Positions 44,933 to 52,073 of a stretch of 64,000 bases of DNA are shown in pieces. Each line of letters begins with the position of its first letter. The stretch's first letter is position 1. Made by a program: the position numbers and the translations under genes. Under the pieces are notes generated by a model. That model had not been told where the DNA came from. It saw nothing but the letters and a program-made list of their open reading frames with translations, and ran no database searches. This stretch comes from CAYRNY01 sp964425755 (GTDB lineage: Bacteria; Chloroflexota; Anaerolineae; Aggregatilineales; Aggregatilineaceae): NCBI GenBank assembly GCA_964425755.1, contig CAYRNY010000013.1:100021-164020 (forward strand), read 5' to 3'.

Positions 44933-46831
44933 CTACCTGGGTATTGGTTGCATGGACCACGCCAGGATCACGCGCGTGCCCCGTCCCGGCGCGGAATCGA
45001 TGGTGAGCTCGCCGCCGATGCGGGCGGCACGCGCTTGCATGATGCTCAGCCCGAAGTGTTCTTTGCCGTTCACCTGGGCCGCATCGAACCCGCTGCCGTC
45101 ATCTTGAATCATAACACAGCAAGTCGTTCCCTGGCGTTCAAGTCGAACGGTGACGCAGGTCGCGCTGGCGTGGCGGCGCGCATTCTGTAGCGCTTCCTGC
45201 ACTACCCGCAGCACCTGGGCGGTTGTGTCACTTTCCAGGACGGTGCCTTGCTCGTCTGCCACCTGAAGATCGACTGAGATGCCGGGAGCGGATTCGGCAA
45301 ACGTCGTGACAACCTCCGCGAGATGCTCCTGCAAGGCACGGTCCAGAACGGGGGCAGCCCGCAGGCTGGCGATGGATTGGCGCACTTCGTGTCCTGCCTG
45401 CTCAATCGCCGTGCCGATCAGCGCGACTTCTTGGGCGGCCTGCTCGACGGAGTCCCGCGCGATAAGGTCTGCTACCTGCGTGTTTTTGAGCTTGACATAA
45501 CTCAGCGTCTGCGCCAGCCCGTCATGCATATCAGCCGCGATGCGCTGGCGTTCTTCCAGGGCTGCCACACGCTCGGTCTGTTCGTAGAGCCGGGCATTTT
45601 CCAGTGCGATCGCCGTCGAGTTCGCCAGTTCGGTCAGCAGCCGAACCTGTTCCTGGGCGTACGTGGCTTCCCGCGTGCTGCCGACACACAGCGCCCCGAT
45701 GACGCGTTCACCCACGCGCAGCGGCGCGGCCATGTGGCTGGCACGGTAATCCGGCGCGATGGTCTGGCAGCCGCCCACTTCGCAGATCATCGCGTCCCGG
45801 CGGCCCAAGATCTGCCCGGCAACGGCGCGATGTGCCAACACACACTGCCCGCATACGGCATCTTCAGGGCCGTTGTACGCCTTGAGTGTCAGGGTCTCAC
45901 CTGTCTCGTCAAGCAAACACAGGAAAGCGACATCGCTATCAAGTAGATCGCGAGCTTTGCCGGTCACAGATTCCAGGACGCGTTCGATCGCCAGATGTGA
46001 CGAAATATCGCGGATCACATCGTACAGCGCGGTCAACTCGCGCGTGCGCTGTTGGACGCGCGCCTCAAGCCCTGCGGTCAATGTGTTGAGCTGCGCGCGC
46101 ATGGTATCAATACTGCTCGCCAGCGCGGACAGTTCTGGCGGGCTGGCGAGCCGCACGCGGCTGCTGAGATCGCCGCGCCCGATCCGTTCCGCCGCGTTTT
46201 TCAGCGTCTGCAAGGGGACGATGATCGCGCGTCGGATCATCAGCACGCCGAATACCAGGAGTCCCACCGCGCACAAGAAGAAACCGGCCTGAATCCATTG
46301 CAGCCGCGCCAGTTTGCGCTCGGAGTCCGTCTCGTACAAACGGACGATTTCATCCGCTTGTTGGACGAGTTGCGGTGACAGGTCCTGGACGGACCGGATC
46401 GCCGCGTCGAAGCTGGCGCTGCCGGGGGAAGCGGTTTCGATGATCCGCAGGTTAGCCTGGAACACGGTCCAGCGTTGCTGGAGTTCGCGTAATTCGGCGC
46501 GGATGGTACCGGAGCCGGTCGCGGGGACGTAAACCGTCTGGCCCGGCAGATACGGTGTCTCGCCGCCGGCCATCAGCGCCGCGAGTGTCCGGTCAAAAGT
46601 GGTTTCGGCATCGCGCAGAATTTGCCCGTGCATGTCCCGGTCTTGCCCCGCCTGGATTTGCAGCGCCTGGCCGGTGATCTGTTGGATGAGCATGCGTTGG
46701 CGTCCGGCGAGGTTGATCACGAGCGCATCCCGGCCCTGATCGCGTACCATCCACGCGGTTGCCCCAACCGAGATCGTCACTAGAATCAAGAAAGCTAGAA
46801 AAAGCAGGCCCAGTCTGTTACGTAGAGTCAC
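44933..46831 (-). CDS. NarX-like sensor histidine kinase (PilJ-type sensor, HAMP, Cys-rich GAF, HisKA_3)
   Basis: 632 residues. Membrane helix about 8-28; extracytoplasmic helical domain with N-L-A-G-R-Q-R-M-L-I-Q (40-50), which resembles the nitrate-binding P-box of NarX; second helix about 180-200; HAMP about 200-252; GAF about 270-415; then the dimerisation helix with phospho-acceptor H436 in A-D-M-H-D-G-L-A-Q and an HATPase domain. The GAF domain holds C327, C330, C350 and C355, a set that could bind an iron-sulfur cluster. Divergent from the Crp/Fnr gene. Confidence 0.9.
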   Translation of the reverse strand: MTLRNRLGLLFLAFLILVTISVGATAWMVRDQGRDALVINLAGRQRMLIQQITGQALQIQAGQDRDMHGQILRDAETTFDRTLAALMAGGETPYLPGQTVYVPATGSGTIRAELRELQQRWTVFQANLRIIETASPGSASFDAAIRSVQDLSPQLVQQADEIVRLYETDSERKLARLQWIQAGFFLCAVGLLVFGVLMIRRAIIVPLQTLKNAAERIGRGDLSSRVRLASPPELSALASSIDTMRAQLNTLTAGLEARVQQRTRELTALYDVIRDISSHLAIERVLESVTGKARDLLDSDVAFLCLLDETGETLTLKAYNGPEDAVCGQCVLAHRAVAGQILGRRDAMICEVGGCQTIAPDYRASHMAAPLRVGERVIGALCVGSTREATYAQEQVRLLTELANSTAIALENARLYEQTERVAALEERQRIAADMHDGLAQTLSYVKLKNTQVADLIARDSVEQAAQEVALIGTAIEQAGHEVRQSIASLRAAPVLDRALQEHLAEVVTTFAESAPGISVDLQVADEQGTVLESDTTAQVLRVVQEALQNARRHASATCVTVRLERQGTTCCVMIQDDGSGFDAAQVNGKEHFGLSIMQARAARIGGELTIDSAPGRGTRVILAWSMQPIPR

Positions 46832-46842
46832 GACGCACCATA

Positions 46843-46878
46843 GTTAAGCTCATATTCTTCTTCAGTATAGAGCTTAAC
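46843..46878. other. Perfect 9-bp inverted repeat between the divergent kinase and Crp/Fnr genes
   Basis: GTTAAGCTC (46843-46851) and GAGCTTAAC (46870-46878) are separated by 18 AT-rich bases. It sits in the 101-base intergenic region, so it may be an operator for either regulator or a small hairpin. Confidence 0.45.
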
Positions 46879-46932
46879 CGGCCTGCGAACAACATCAGCC
46901 GGTCGGTGTATTGACACGGTAGGGGAGCCGCC

Positions 46933-47625
46933 ATGCCCGATTCAAATGCCATGCAAGCGCTCGTAGAGCTTCTGGCGTCCGTTGCATATCTGGAGAACCT
47001 GGACCCTGTGACGCTTGCAGCGGTGGCCCGCACCGCTTCCAGGCGCGTTTTTGCTGCCGACCAGGTCGTGTTTCTTGAAGGTGAGTCCAGCGGCGGGCTA
47101 TGCGTTGTGCAAGAGGGCTGGCTGAAGGCGATCAAGATCGCGCCAGATGGCCGCGAGCAGATCCTGCAGTTGCTCGGCCCCGGCGAAGTGTTCAATGCGG
47201 TTGGCGTGTTTGCCAGCGCTTCCAATCCGGCCACCGTGATTGCCCTGGAACCATCCACGATCTGGGTTGTCGAGCGCGGCACGATGCTCCGGTTGCTGGA
47301 GGACCATCCCCGCCTGGCGCGCGCTGTCATTCAAGATTTGGCCGGGCATATTTTGCACCTGATCCAACTGGTGGAAGACCTGTCGTTGCGGTCTGTTGAG
47401 GCGCGATTGGCGCGGTTGCTGCTGGAGCAGGCGCAAGCCGGTGTCCTGTCACGCCAGCGCTGGGCGACGCAGGCTGAGATGGCCGCGCGCCTGGGCACTG
47501 TGCCCGATGTCATCAACCGCGCGTTGCGTGCCCTGGCTCAAGACGGCCTGATTAACGTCGAACGGCACCAGATACAGATTCTGGACAAAGCGGGACTGGA
47601 AAGAAAGGCCGGTATCGACATCTGA
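46933..47625 (+). CDS. Crp/Fnr-family transcriptional regulator
   Basis: 230 residues. A cyclic-nucleotide-like beta roll (about 20-125), the long dimer helix (about 125-165) and a C-terminal winged helix with recognition helix T-V-P-D-V-I-N-R at 189-196. No N-terminal cysteine cluster, so it is not an Fnr-type oxygen sensor; it may bind haem, a nucleotide or nothing. FNR has E-x-x-S-R in the recognition helix, here D-x-x-N-R, which fits a changed half-site. GGGGAG precedes the ATG. Probable activator of the three downstream units bearing CGAC-N4-GTCG palindromes. Confidence 0.9.
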   Translation: MPDSNAMQALVELLASVAYLENLDPVTLAAVARTASRRVFAADQVVFLEGESSGGLCVVQEGWLKAIKIAPDGREQILQLLGPGEVFNAVGVFASASNPATVIALEPSTIWVVERGTMLRLLEDHPRLARAVIQDLAGHILHLIQLVEDLSLRSVEARLARLLLEQAQAGVLSRQRWATQAEMAARLGTVPDVINRALRALAQDGLINVERHQIQILDKAGLERKAGIDI

Positions 47626-47639
47626 TCGATCCTGTGCGA

Positions 47640-47655
47640 TTCGACTAAAGTCGAA
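47640..47655 (+). promoter_or_regulatory. Crp/Fnr-type operator 1 (perfect TTCGAC-N4-GTCGAA) and class II promoter
   Basis: TTCGAC-TAAA-GTCGAA is a perfect palindrome with the 4-base spacer of FNR-type sites. Its centre (47647.5) lies 41.5 bases before the start expected from TATGCT (47677-47682), the classic activating position. It drives the ferredoxin-cupin/usp pair. Confidence 0.65.
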
Positions 47656-47725
47656 GACGCGCCAGCGCCGACATTGTATGCTACGGCAGCAATGTGGGCG
47701 CTTTATCTTTCATGGAGCGAGTACG

Positions 47726-48307
47726 ATGCAGCCAGCGCGACACCCGCCGGTTCCCGTTATTGACCACGACCGGTGTACCGCGTGCGGACTGTGTGTGGAC
47801 GTGTGCCCAAATGAAGCGCTGGCGCTCAGCGACCAGAAAGCGGTTGTGGCCCGTCCCGATCAATGTGACTATACCGGTCACTGCGAGCGTATCTGTCCCC
47901 TGCAAGCTATTGCACGCCCCTTTCAGATTGTCATGGCCGTAGGGAAAGGACATACCACCATGCAGCAGGCAAGATTCCACTGGGATCAAAGGGTCGCCTT
48001 TGGGATAGATGGGCCGCACCCACAGCCGCTATTGGACAACGACAGCGTCAAAATGGTGCTCGTCGGGCTGGAACCCAAACAGCAGATTCCACCACACCCG
48101 GCACCGTCTGCGGTGTACTACTTCATCGAGGGCAGTGGGTGGATGACGATCAACGAGGACCGCTTTGAAATCGGCCCTGGTGTGATTGTGCGCACGCCTG
48201 ACGGCGCAAAGCGGGGTATTGAAGCCAGGTCCCGGCTCGTCTTCCTGGGCACGCACGGCAAAGATGACATGAAGCGCTTTGCTATTCCTGCCGGACAGGT
48301 ACCCTGA
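47726..48307 (+). CDS. Ferredoxin-cupin fusion protein
   Basis: 193 residues from the ATG at 47726. The N-terminal dicluster ferredoxin has C17, C20, C23 and C27 for one [4Fe-4S] cluster, then C47, C53 and C57, where the second ligand position holds T50, so the second cluster may be [3Fe-4S]. A cupin barrel follows (about 95-185: P-P-H-P-A-P-S-A-V-Y-Y-F-I-E-G-S-G and G-P-G-V-I-V-R-T-P). The pair is an unusual fusion. The gene overlaps usp by one base. Function unknown; a redox or ligand sensor is possible. Confidence 0.78.
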   Translation: MQPARHPPVPVIDHDRCTACGLCVDVCPNEALALSDQKAVVARPDQCDYTGHCERICPLQAIARPFQIVMAVGKGHTTMQQARFHWDQRVAFGIDGPHPQPLLDNDSVKMVLVGLEPKQQIPPHPAPSAVYYFIEGSGWMTINEDRFEIGPGVIVRTPDGAKRGIEARSRLVFLGTHGKDDMKRFAIPAGQVP

Positions 48308-48783
48308 TGTCGGTAGGGATTGAACTACAGGATAACGCGATGCAGCGCGTGCTCTTGGTGACGGACGGTTCGCCGAATGCTTCGCGCGCGGCCCGTACCG
48401 CTGTACAGCTTGTTCAACGGACGCGTGGTGAGGTAGTGGTCATTTACGTGATTCCCCCCGTACCGATGCTTGCGAAGAACACCGTCAGTAAGGGCGGGGC
48501 CGGATTGAACGATATTGTGGGTGCCCTGCGTGGCGCGATGCAAGCAGGCCAGGCCGCCCTGGGACGGGCAACGACCATCTTGTCCCAGGCCGGGATTCCC
48601 TATACGGCCCGGCTGGAACAAGGTATCCCGGCAACGGTGATCTGCCAGGTGGCTGAAAGCGAACAGTGCGATGCCATCGTGATCGGCAACAGCGGCCTGG
48701 ATCGCACAACGACGTTGGCGCTTGGCGAAGCGAGCAAACGACAGGGGCCCTGCGATTCACGTGTGGTGATCATTGTGAGTTGA
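48307..48783 (+). CDS. Universal stress protein (UspA family)
   Basis: 158 residues. Opens with R-V-L-L-V-T-D-G-S-P-N-A-S-R-A-A and has the nucleotide-site strand I-V-I-G-N-S-G-L-D-R-T followed by L-G-E-A-S and V-V-I-I-V-S, near the G-x2-G-x9-G-S ATP motif but with Glu-Ala before Ser. ATG overlaps the ferredoxin-cupin stop (TGATG), so it is coupled to it and to operator 1. Usp genes are common members of anaerobic Crp/Fnr regulons. Confidence 0.88.
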   Translation: MSVGIELQDNAMQRVLLVTDGSPNASRAARTAVQLVQRTRGEVVVIYVIPPVPMLAKNTVSKGGAGLNDIVGALRGAMQAGQAALGRATTILSQAGIPYTARLEQGIPATVICQVAESEQCDAIVIGNSGLDRTTTLALGEASKRQGPCDSRVVIIVS

Positions 48784-48832
48784 TCGACTGTGAGCAAACC
48801 ACCGGCCAGTTCATGCTCCTGACACACGAAAA

Positions 48833-48848
48833 CCCGACTTTTGTCGAT
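48833..48848 (+). promoter_or_regulatory. Crp/Fnr-type operator 2 (CCCGAC-N4-GTCGAT)
   Basis: CGAC-TTTT-GTCG core; centre 48840.5. TACAGT (48870-48875) is placed so that the centre is 41.5 bases before the start. It precedes the 151-residue hypothetical gene. Confidence 0.6.
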
Positions 48849-48944
48849 GACTGCACGGTGCAGGCCCGTTACAGTGAAGCCTGTGCACGAATCGGCCACT
48901 GGTCGCCTGTCCCGTTAAGCCATTTGGCAGTAAGGAGATCCATT

Positions 48945-49400
48945 ATGTTTAACCAGCCCAGCCCGAGTCTCAACATTTCCACCGTCATCCACGTTATGCT
49001 CGCCGAAGAACGAGAACTGCTGACTGTACTGGGGCAAGACTTCTTGGCCGAACACCTCGAACATGTTGAAAACCGCCTCAAGCGGTGGCAGCGTTTTCTT
49101 GCGAACCATTATGAGGACGTTGACCGTCCCCCGCGCGGTGACGCCGACAGGCTGCGTGCCTACCAGATTGAGCACGCATTGATCGCAGGATTAGCAGCGC
49201 AATCGCAAACGGAGCCTTTCCCGGTCGTGCACCAACGTGTGCTGAGACAGGCACGGCAACGGGTGCGCGTGCCGGTCAGTAGACAGGACTTCACGAATCC
49301 TTCGCTCAGGACCGCGCGTTTTAAGGCCCACCTGGAGCATGAACTGCTGGTTGAAATGTGGGCTAAGTGGCGTGCGTGGCTCAATCCTCGAAAGCTGTAA
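48945..49400 (+). CDS. Hypothetical protein (151 residues)
   Basis: From the ATG at 48945 (AAGGAG, good spacing); the longer open frame back to 48666 runs through usp and operator 2 and is rejected. Helical, charged, with many Arg, His and Glu (V-E-N-R-L-K-R-W-Q-R-F-L-A-N-H-Y-E, ending K-W-R-A-W-L-N-P-R-K-L). No cysteines, membrane helices or signal. I do not recognise a family. It is preceded by an operator of the local Crp/Fnr type. Confidence 0.65.
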   Translation: MFNQPSPSLNISTVIHVMLAEERELLTVLGQDFLAEHLEHVENRLKRWQRFLANHYEDVDRPPRGDADRLRAYQIEHALIAGLAAQSQTEPFPVVHQRVLRQARQRVRVPVSRQDFTNPSLRTARFKAHLEHELLVEMWAKWRAWLNPRKL

Positions 49401-49439
49401 CACGACCCGCCAGGAACCGGCCAGCAGCTTCCGTCAAAA

Positions 49440-49455
49440 TCCGACAAAAGTCGAA
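49440..49455 (+). promoter_or_regulatory. Crp/Fnr-type operator 3 (TCCGAC-N4-GTCGAA)
   Basis: TCCGAC-AAAA-GTCGAA differs from the perfect site 1 by one outer base in one arm. Centre 49447.5; GATGAT (49477-49482) lies at the same distance as the -10 boxes of sites 1 and 2, again placing the centre at -41.5. It precedes the 158-residue membrane protein. Confidence 0.6.
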
Positions 49456-49537
49456 GAATCGTTCACTGACCTGTGAGATGATCGGCGCTGGTCACTTACA
49501 GGATACGTCGCCCTGTCGCCAGAAATGAGGGGGTTCT

Positions 49538-50014
49538 ATGTCTAACAAGGATATCGTGTTTGCGCTTATCGTATTCCTGCATGACCTGTTCACTGCCGTG
49601 TGGATCGGTGGTCTGCTGACGCTGGCGCTCAGCGTCTTGCCGTCTGTGAAAGCCGCGATGGGCACGGGGCCTCAAACCAAAGCGCTCATGGAGGCGATCC
49701 AAAACCGCTTGAGCATCCTGGTGTATGTGAGCATCATCGGGCTGATCGTGACCGGCGTGCTGCAAGCTAACCGGGTTGATGATTTCAACGGGTTGTTCAA
49801 GGTGGATAACGACTATTCGCTCGTGTTGACGCTCAAACACGTGCTGGTGATCGCGATGATCGTTATTGCGCTAACCCGCAGCCTGGGCCTGAAACGCTTG
49901 AATCTTGCGGCTCCTGCGAAGGAGAAACTCAGTGTCCGGCTGCTGTTCAGCAATCTTGCGTTGGGCGTCGGCGTGCTCTTGTTAAGCGGCTTTTCAGCGG
50001 CACTCGCCACGTGA
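49538..50014 (+). CDS. Four-helix membrane protein (CopD/DUF2269-like)
   Basis: 158 residues, hydrophobic helices at about 8-35, 58-78, 95-118 and 132-156. The first contains F-L-H-D-L-F-T-A-V-W-I-G-G, similar in layout to the 171-residue protein at 38143. Histidines in helix 1 (H14) and before helix 3 (L-K-H-V-L) could bind haem or copper. Third member of the predicted Crp/Fnr unit set. Function unknown. A 7-bp hairpin at 50062-50080 may terminate it. Confidence 0.65.
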   Translation: MSNKDIVFALIVFLHDLFTAVWIGGLLTLALSVLPSVKAAMGTGPQTKALMEAIQNRLSILVYVSIIGLIVTGVLQANRVDDFNGLFKVDNDYSLVLTLKHVLVIAMIVIALTRSLGLKRLNLAAPAKEKLSVRLLFSNLALGVGVLLLSGFSAALAT

Positions 50015-50234
50015 CAGTGATGGAACGGCAGGCGATTCGCGCGAACCGCCGTGACAACATCACCGAGATCGCGTCTCGGTCATGTCTCATTGCATCGTGT
50101 GGGCGAACTGGATTTCGATGGCGGCTTTTCGCCTGATCGTTGCGCTAACATGCCCGAAGTCTTGCTCGCCGGAATACCTCATCCCGTGAAGCGGGCGAAC
50201 GTTCAGTAACCATACTCAAGGAGGAACATCACAC

Positions 50235-51842
50235 ATGTCTACGGAAACACGCCAGAACTTGCCCGGTTATTCGACACGTTGGATTGGCCTGCTGTTTATC
50301 GGCATTTCGCTGCTGGTCATCAGCCTGGACAACACCATCCTCAACGTAGCTTTACCTTCGATCTCAAACGATCTCGGCGCATCGGCCAGTGATTTGCAGT
50401 GGATCGTGGATGCATACGTGTTGGTCTTTGCCGCACTCTTGCTGACGATGGGGTCCATTGGCGACAAGATCGGGCGCAAGCGGGCGCTGCAATTCGGGCT
50501 GGTCATGTTCGGGATCGGCTCGCTGTGGGCGGCGCTGTCCACCTCGACCGAGATGCTGATCGCCGCGCGTGCTTTTCTGGGGATTGGCGGCGCGACGATT
50601 ATGCCCGCGACGCTCTCGATCATCAGCGCGACGTTCCCGCGCGAGGAACGCTCGCAGGCGATCGCGATCTGGGCGGCGATCTTTGGGCTTGGCGTCGGCG
50701 TCGGGCCGGTCGCTGGCGGGTTGTTGCTGGAGTACTACGACTGGAACGCGGTCTTTTTTGTGAATCTGCCGGTTGTCACCATTGCATTGATCGGCGGGGC
50801 GTTCTTCCTGGCCGACTCCAAAGACGAGCACGCGCCTAAACCTGATGTCATAGGTGTTCTGCTCTCCGTGCCGGGCCTGTTCGCCTTGATCTATGGCATC
50901 ATCGAGGCAGGCATGAATGATTGGACCGATCCGCACGTGCTGACGGCGTTCGGCATTTCCGCCGTGCTGCTGACGATCTTCACCTGGTGGGAAAGTCGCG
51001 TCCCAAACCCCATGCTGCCGCTGCATTTCTTCAAGAACATGTCGTTCACCGGGGCCAACATCGCCATGACGTTCATCATGTTCAGCATGTTCGGCTCGAT
51101 CTTCTTCCTCAGCCAGTATTTGCAGACCGTGCAGGGCTATTCGGCGCTGGATGCTGGGCTCCGTATGGTTCCGTTGGCGGTGACGCTGGCTGTCGTATCG
51201 GCGTCGTCGGCGCGCATGACTGCGCGACTCGGGACGAAACGCACCGTCGCGCTCGGCATCGCGATCGCGGCGGGCGGGTTGCTGTTCATGTCCCGGATGT
51301 ATGATGTCGACACGGCCTATTCAACGGTGGTACTGGGCGAAATCATCCTGGCGAGCGGCATGGGCTTTGCGATGAGCCCGGCGACGGACTCGATCATGGG
51401 TTCTGTGCCGGTGAGCAAAGCCGGGGTCGGCTCGGCGATGAACGATACCACGCGTCAACTCGGCGGCGCGTTAGGTGTAGCAGTCCTGGGCACGATCATG
51501 AACGGGCGCTACCTGGATGGCATCGAAGCGCTCAAAGCAGAACTGCCCCAACTGCGTCCCGATATGTTCGATGGCATCAGCAGCAGCATCCAGGCCGCGC
51601 ATATGATCGCCGGTCAGCCACAGGTGCCGGAGCCGTTCGCTAATGCCATCATCAGCATCGCGGACCGGGCGTTTGTGGCTGGGATGAACGACGCCATGCT
51701 GTTTGGGGCCGCTGTGATGCTGGTTAACGCGCTGCTGGTGCTCATGATCTTGCCGTCGCGCGTTCGCGCGCCGCGCGAGGAGTCCGGCCCGGTTGAACAA
51801 CGCGAGCGTGACATGCACGGTGTGGCTGTCGCCGGGGACTGA
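50235..51842 (+). CDS. MFS transporter, DHA2 (14-helix, EmrB/QacA) type
   Basis: 535 residues. Begins I-S-L-D-N-T-I-L-N-V-A-L-P-S-I, the DHA2 first-helix motif with its essential Asp, then G-S-I-G-D-K-I-G-R-K-R-A (motif A) and P-V-A-G-G (motif C, antiporter). The hydrophobic pattern fits 14 helices. A proton-driven exporter of drugs or metabolites. ATG at 50235 follows AAGGAGG. The 220 bases upstream hold no gene. Substrate unknown. Confidence 0.9.
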   Translation: MSTETRQNLPGYSTRWIGLLFIGISLLVISLDNTILNVALPSISNDLGASASDLQWIVDAYVLVFAALLLTMGSIGDKIGRKRALQFGLVMFGIGSLWAALSTSTEMLIAARAFLGIGGATIMPATLSIISATFPREERSQAIAIWAAIFGLGVGVGPVAGGLLLEYYDWNAVFFVNLPVVTIALIGGAFFLADSKDEHAPKPDVIGVLLSVPGLFALIYGIIEAGMNDWTDPHVLTAFGISAVLLTIFTWWESRVPNPMLPLHFFKNMSFTGANIAMTFIMFSMFGSIFFLSQYLQTVQGYSALDAGLRMVPLAVTLAVVSASSARMTARLGTKRTVALGIAIAAGGLLFMSRMYDVDTAYSTVVLGEIILASGMGFAMSPATDSIMGSVPVSKAGVGSAMNDTTRQLGGALGVAVLGTIMNGRYLDGIEALKAELPQLRPDMFDGISSSIQAAHMIAGQPQVPEPFANAIISIADRAFVAGMNDAMLFGAAVMLVNALLVLMILPSRVRAPREESGPVEQRERDMHGVAVAGD

Positions 51843-51982
51843 CTCGCGCCGGGGGCTTGGGCTGTACCGGCAGACAAATGACATTGACGGATCTGGCTTG
51901 GTCCTGCCGGGGGCGAGTGCGGTCGCTACCCGGCAGGATGGCTGTGGAGCCGGGTGCCAATTTCGACTACTATGTGCCTTGT

Positions 51983-52006
51983 CACGACGCCCGCGCGGGC
52001 GTCGTG
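51983..52006. other. Perfect 24-bp palindrome before the acyl-CoA synthetase promoter
   Basis: From 51983 to 52006 the sequence is fully self-complementary (CACGACGCCCGC followed by its reverse complement). It is followed by a TATAAA box at 52030-52035 and a second small palindrome CGAAG-TAT-CTTCG at 52038-52050 near the expected start. It may terminate the MFS gene or serve as an operator; there is no T run after the stem. Confidence 0.5.
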
Positions 52007-52073
52007 CGATGTATGTTACGGGCAACTGGTATAAAATCGAAGTATCTTCGCACAAGACACAGGAATAAGCACT

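Noticed and set aside
46933..47625. Fnr oxygen sensor with a [4Fe-4S] cluster.
   Set aside because: The N-terminal cysteine set required for the Fnr cluster is absent.
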